From Streptomyces lilacinus (GTDB lineage: Bacteria; Actinomycetota; Actinomycetes; Streptomycetales; Streptomycetaceae), in NCBI GenBank assembly GCA_000715685.1, contig KL569488.1, positions 1 through 6,802 of the forward strand: a stretch of DNA of 6,802 nt. Direction: 5' to 3'. Position numbers and translations under genes: made by a program. This document shows positions 4,440 to 6,802 of this stretch, in pieces. The notes below the pieces were generated by a model, which saw only the letters and a list, made by a program, of their open reading frames with translations, did no database searches and had not been told where the DNA came from. Numbering within the stretch: position 1 is the first letter of the stretch; every line of letters begins with the position of its first letter.

Positions 4440-5099
4440 GTGATCCACATGACCGAGACGCTGGCCGTCCACACCATCGAGGGCTTCCTCACCCCCGACG
4501 AGACCGAGCGGCTCACCAAGGTGCTGGACGAGCACCTCGCCGCCACCGGCTGGGTGCCCGCGCGGCCCAGTGACGGGATGGCGGCGCCGGGTGAGGCCGA
4601 GGAGATCCTGGCGTTCGCCGTCGAGCGGGCGCTGCCGGCGATACGGCGGGTGTTTCCGTCGGTCGCGGGCGCCACGCCGTGGGACTACCACGACCTCGGG
4701 CCCGGCGACCGGATCGAGCCGCACGTGCACGGCGTGAGCGACCCGGCGAAGCGGCCGCAGCGCGTGGCGCGGGTGGCGTTCCATCTGCAGGAGGCGGAGC
4801 GGGGCGGCGAGTTCTACGTCGACACCTGCTCGTCCGACGCGCTGTGGACCGAGCGCGCCGCGGGTCCCGGCAGCGCGTTCCTGCCCGGTACGCGCTTCGT
4901 GCGCGAGATCTCGCACCACGCCGGGCCGGCGGCGACCGCCGCCCTGCGCGGCGTCCCGCGCACCCGCTGGACCAGCGCGCCGCCCGCCGGGACCGCCGTC
5001 GTCTACGGGGCGCAGCTCGTGCACGGGGTCGAGACCGTCCGCGAGGGGCGGCTGCGGAAGCTGATCACCAACCTCCTGGACGGTCCGCCGCGCTCGTAG
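4440..5099 (+). CDS. 2-oxoglutarate/Fe(II)-dependent oxygenase-like protein
   Basis: A 219-aa protein with the prolyl-4-hydroxylase-like double-stranded beta-helix pattern. The N-terminal helical part is residues 15-72. The proximal metal motif follows in RIEPHVHG (91-98), then VARVAFHLQEAERGGEFYVD (109-128), matching the family's YLN...GGET/F segment. GTAVVYGAQLVHGVETV (184-200) carries the distal His195, and R204-L-R-K207 supplies the basic residue that usually binds 2-oxoglutarate. The proximal motif reads H95-V-H97 where HxD/E is normal, so the metal ligands are atypical. The GTG at 4440 has GGGGAG 8 nt upstream; ATG at 4449 is the alternative. The substrate is unknown. The gene is convergent with the exporter gene, with one base between stops. 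Confidence 0.7.
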   Translation: MIHMTETLAVHTIEGFLTPDETERLTKVLDEHLAATGWVPARPSDGMAAPGEAEEILAFAVERALPAIRRVFPSVAGATPWDYHDLGPGDRIEPHVHGVSDPAKRPQRVARVAFHLQEAERGGEFYVDTCSSDALWTERAAGPGSAFLPGTRFVREISHHAGPAATAALRGVPRTRWTSAPPAGTAVVYGAQLVHGVETVREGRLRKLITNLLDGPPRS

Positions 5100-5100
5100 C

Positions 5101-5682
5101 TCACCCCACCGCCGCCTCGTACAGGCTGAAGCCCGCCAGCGCCAGCATCACCAGCGCCGCCACCTTCGTGATGAGCTTCAGCGGTACGTAGCGCATCAGC
5201 GTGCGGCCGCCGAGGATGCCGAGGGCCGCCACCGTCCACAGCGCCAGCACCGCGCCCACGCCCACCGAGAGGGGGTCGTCGTAGCGGGCGGCGAGGTTGG
5301 CGGTCATGATCTGGGTGAGGTCGCCGAACTCCGCGACCAGGATCAGCATGAATCCCGCGCCGGACACCTTCCAGAAGGACTGGTCGGCGGGCTTGGCGAC
5401 CCCCTCGTCCTCCTCGTCCTTCTTCAGCAGCAGCATCGCCGCGCCCGCGAGGAAGAGGACGCCGACCACGGCCTGGACGAGTCGGTGCGGGAGGAGGGTC
5501 AGCACGCTGCCCGCCGCGAGGGCGAGGGCGACGTGGACGAGGAAGGCGGCCGCGACGCCGGCGAAGACGTAGGAGGCGCGGTAGCGGGCGCCGAGCATGA
5601 GGCCGGCGAGGGCGGTCTTGTCCGGCAGCTCGGCAAGGAAGATCACGCCGAAGACCAGGGCGGCGACGGTGAAGCTGAACAC
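5101..5682 (-). CDS. Gdt1/TMEM165 (UPF0016) family Mn2+/Ca2+ exporter
   Basis: A 193-aa integral membrane protein, the usual length for bacterial members. It carries the two signature motifs: ELPDKT at residues 18-23 within the first helix and EFGDLT at 118-123 within the fourth. Each sits in one half of an inverted duplicated three-helix unit (helices about 3-20, 38-61, 67-86, then 108-125, 138-160 and 168-190). An acidic cytoplasmic loop, KKDEEDEG (87-94), joins the halves. Family members export Mn2+ (bacterial MneA type) or exchange Ca2+/Mn2+ for protons in eukaryotes. The GTG at 5682 is chosen because AGAGGA lies about 11 nt upstream and the first helix starts immediately. The upstream manganese riboswitch strongly supports Mn2+ efflux as the role. 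Confidence 0.88.
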   Translation of the reverse strand: MFSFTVAALVFGVIFLAELPDKTALAGLMLGARYRASYVFAGVAAAFLVHVALALAAGSVLTLLPHRLVQAVVGVLFLAGAAMLLLKKDEEDEGVAKPADQSFWKVSGAGFMLILVAEFGDLTQIMTANLAARYDDPLSVGVGAVLALWTVAALGILGGRTLMRYVPLKLITKVAALVMLALAGFSLYEAAVG

Positions 5683-5722
5683 AGGGGTCGGTTTCCTCTG
5701 TCGGTGGGCGGTGAGCCACCGC
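5683..5722 (-). promoter_or_regulatory. Possible expression platform around the exporter's ribosome binding site
   Basis: On the minus strand, GCGGTG/CACCGC form a perfect 6-bp stem with a 3-base loop (5722-5708). ACAGAGG, which contains the Shine-Dalgarno, can pair with CCCCTGT over the start codon (6 of 7 pairs, 7-base loop). Such a hairpin would close the ribosome binding site in one state of the riboswitch. No T-run terminator is present, which makes translational control more likely than termination. Confidence 0.35.
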
Positions 5723-5798
5723 GCCGAACACAGCACCCGCACCATCGGATCGGAGTCAGGGGTCGCTTCGGCACGGCAGCGTCGTGGACACTGCGGCC

Positions 5799-5909
5799 GA
5801 AGGTCTCGCTGGCCCCTCCGTGACGAACGTGACGGACGGGCCTCCGGGCGCCGGCCGGGCGCGAGGCCCAGCAGTATGTCGACGGTCCGGCGAAGAGCTA
5901 CTCCCCTTC
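5799..5909 (-). ncRNA. yybP-ykoY manganese riboswitch aptamer
   Basis: Read on the minus strand, GAAGG (5909-5905) leads into GGGGAGTAGC, the hallmark first loop of yybP-ykoY RNAs. GTCGACATACTGC follows, then a GC-rich helical arm, then GGCCAGCGAGACCTTC, matching the conserved 3' element (AGCAAGACCUUU in known members). GAAGG at the 5' end pairs with CCTTC (5803-5799) to form P1, and CTGGgCCTC pairs with GAGGggCCAG inside. These RNAs bind Mn2+ and usually turn on Mn2+ exporters, including UPF0016 genes. The exporter start is about 116 nt downstream of P1. Confidence 0.88.
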
Positions 5910-5919
5910 TGCTTCCCCC

Positions 5920-5925
5920 AGGGTA
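5920..5925 (-). promoter_or_regulatory. Possible -10 hexamer for the riboswitch-exporter transcript
   Basis: TACCCT on the minus strand places the transcription start about at the riboswitch 5' end (5913-5910), as expected. No TTGACA-like -35 is visible 16-18 bp upstream, so support is weak. Confidence 0.25.
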
Positions 5926-6121
5926 CGGGATGGGTGGCGGAAGCCGCGCGCCGAGAGCCCGCGACGAGCCCCGTGACCAGCGCCGCGACGAGCGCCGGGC
6001 GCCACACGCCGACAGCCTCCCGCCGGCGAACCCCCGTACGCCACCCACCACCTGGCGACGCGTCAGACGCGCACCCGGCACGCCTCATTCCGGTTACATC
6101 TCACGCCCGCAAACCCTTGCT

Positions 6122-6150
6122 TTGACATGACCCCGTCGCCATCCTGACAC
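6122..6150 (+). promoter_or_regulatory. Possible promoter of the secreted nuclease gene
   Basis: A perfect -35 TTGACA (6122-6127) is followed after 17 bp by TGACAC, a poor -10. Either an activator compensates, or the promoter lies elsewhere. Three loosely similar 7-mers ending in CC, 11 bp apart (6134, 6145, 6156), overlap the -10 region. Confidence 0.3.
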
Positions 6151-6236
6151 CTGGCGACCACCCCCTTGCCATCCGTCGCCGCAATCCTGGCCGCGCTTCG
6201 TCGGCCCGCACCCCCACCACCCTCAAGGGAGTACTC

Positions 6237-6802
6237 ATGCCCGGACTGCGCGCCCCCTCCGCCACGCCCGGCGTCTACGCGCGTCGTACCGCAGCGCGCC
6301 GCACCGCGGTCGTCGCGGGGCTCGCCGCCCTCGTCGGCTCGCTCGTCCTGAACGGTCCGGCGGCGCAGGCCGCGCCGCCCACCCCGCCGGACGCCACGAC
6401 GGCCCGCGCCGAGCTGGGCAAGCTGACGGTGCAGGCCGAGGGCTCGATGGACGGGTACAGCCGGTCGAAGTTCCCGCACTGGATCACCCAGTACGGGCAG
6501 TGCAACACCCGCGAGGTCGTCCTCAAGCGCGACGGCAAGGACGTCCAGCAGGACAGCCGCTGTGCGGCCGTCTCCGGCACGTGGTTCTCGCCGTACGACG
6601 GCGCCACCTGGACCGACGCCCAGGACATCGACATCGACCACATCGTGCCGCTCGCCCAGGCGTGGCGCTCGGGCGCCAGCGCCTGGACCACCGCGCAGCG
6701 CCAGGCCTTCGCCAACGACCTCACCCGCTCGCAGCTGATCGCGGTCACCGACCGCGTCAACCAGGAGAAGGGCGACAAGGACCCCGCCCAGTGGCTGCCG
6801 CC
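6237..6802 (+). CDS. Secreted HNH (DUF1524/GmrSD C-terminal type) nuclease, 3'-truncated by window end
   Basis: 188 codons are visible without a stop. The first 45 residues are a signal peptide: an Arg-rich n-region (YARRTAARRTAVV, 14-26), a hydrophobic core (AGLAALVGSLVL, about 27-38) and an AQA-A cleavage site near residue 45. The double-Arg region is Tat-like but not a strict match. Two cysteines (89, 109) could form a disulfide outside the cell. DIDHIVPLAQAW at 133-143 contains the DHI-P core of the HNH/beta-beta-alpha-metal nuclease motif, and LIAVTDRVNQEKGDKDPAQWLP (167-188) is the conserved following segment of DUF1524-type extracellular nucleases (N175, K178, K181). AAGGGAG stands 5 nt before the ATG. 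The expected role is degradation of external DNA or RNA for nutrients. Only the C-terminus is missing. Confidence 0.85.
   Translation, partial: MPGLRAPSATPGVYARRTAARRTAVVAGLAALVGSLVLNGPAAQAAPPTPPDATTARAELGKLTVQAEGSMDGYSRSKFPHWITQYGQCNTREVVLKRDGKDVQQDSRCAAVSGTWFSPYDGATWTDAQDIDIDHIVPLAQAWRSGASAWTTAQRQAFANDLTRSQLIAVTDRVNQEKGDKDPAQWLP

Larger units (their letters stand above)
5910..6236. other. Divergent intergenic region between exporter and nuclease
   Basis: No convincing gene lies in this roughly 330-bp stretch. It should contain the exporter promoter reading left and the nuclease promoter reading right. A TACCCT hexamer (minus strand, 5925-5920) just upstream of the riboswitch is a possible -10 without a clear -35. 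A perfect TTGACA (6122-6127) faces the nuclease. An 11-bp direct repeat, CACCTGGCGAC, occurs at 6049-6059 and 6148-6158. Confidence 0.5.

Noticed and set aside
4101..5024. Long minus-strand open frame opposite the oxygenase gene
   Set aside because: It has no domain or ribosome binding site and its low-complexity Arg/Gly/Pro composition is that of an antisense shadow of the oxygenase gene.
5683..6081. N-terminal extension of the exporter frame
   Set aside because: It would translate the riboswitch aptamer. The GTG at 5682 gives the normal family length.
5756..6088. 110-aa minus-strand frame with a signal-like hydrophobic stretch
   Set aside because: It runs through the riboswitch, has no ribosome binding site, and its hydrophobic stretch is an Ala/Val/Leu run expected by chance in this composition.
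1..6802. CRISPR array, tRNA or rRNA genes, insertion sequence, integrase
   Set aside because: No regularly spaced repeats beyond the 12-bp tandem, no tRNA cloverleaf or CCA end, and no transposase or integrase motifs were found by eye on either strand.

Overview
The window is very GC-rich, with G/C-ending codons, GTG starts, leaderless promoters and a Tat/Sec-type secreted nuclease. This is what a Streptomyces (or close actinomycete) chromosome looks like. That assignment comes from composition and protein character, not from a database match.

Left part (1-1064): two co-directional plus-strand genes. A TmrB-like P-loop ATP-binding protein (16-648) is followed by a 115-aa protein with two CxxC motifs (676-1023). 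Both start codons lie exactly where a leaderless transcript would begin, each with a TAnnnT -10 hexamer at -12 to -7.

Middle part (1065-4272): an accessory-looking cassette with visibly lower GC than its flanks. On the minus strand, in transcription order, are an antibiotic-biosynthesis-monooxygenase (ABM)-like protein (3453-3145), an XRE HTH regulator with a TPR-like C-terminal domain (3136-1901), and a metzincin-type zinc metalloprotease without a signal peptide (1787-1065). Divergently on the plus strand are a 58-aa protein with a CxxC...HxxxxH pattern (3683-3859) and, overlapping it by ATGA, a 138-aa single-membrane-segment protein with a CxH...CxxC pattern (3856-4272). The control region between the two arms holds a clear TTGACT-17-TAGCGT promoter. 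Two related 7-5-7 palindromes, 23 bp apart, cover that promoter and its start point. The predicted leader contains a long composite hairpin that encloses a 10-codon reading frame. The likely logic is a regulator and protease module controlling a small divergent operon; the function is not known to me.

Right part (4273-6802): a 2-oxoglutarate/Fe(II) oxygenase-like gene (4440-5099) preceded by 12-bp tandem repeats. It converges, with a single base between the stop codons, on a Gdt1/TMEM165 (UPF0016) cation exporter gene (5682-5101). The exporter's leader carries a yybP-ykoY-type manganese riboswitch aptamer (about 5909-5799, minus strand), so this unit is probably a Mn2+-induced Mn2+ efflux system. 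The window ends inside a secreted HNH (DUF1524-type) nuclease gene starting at 6237.
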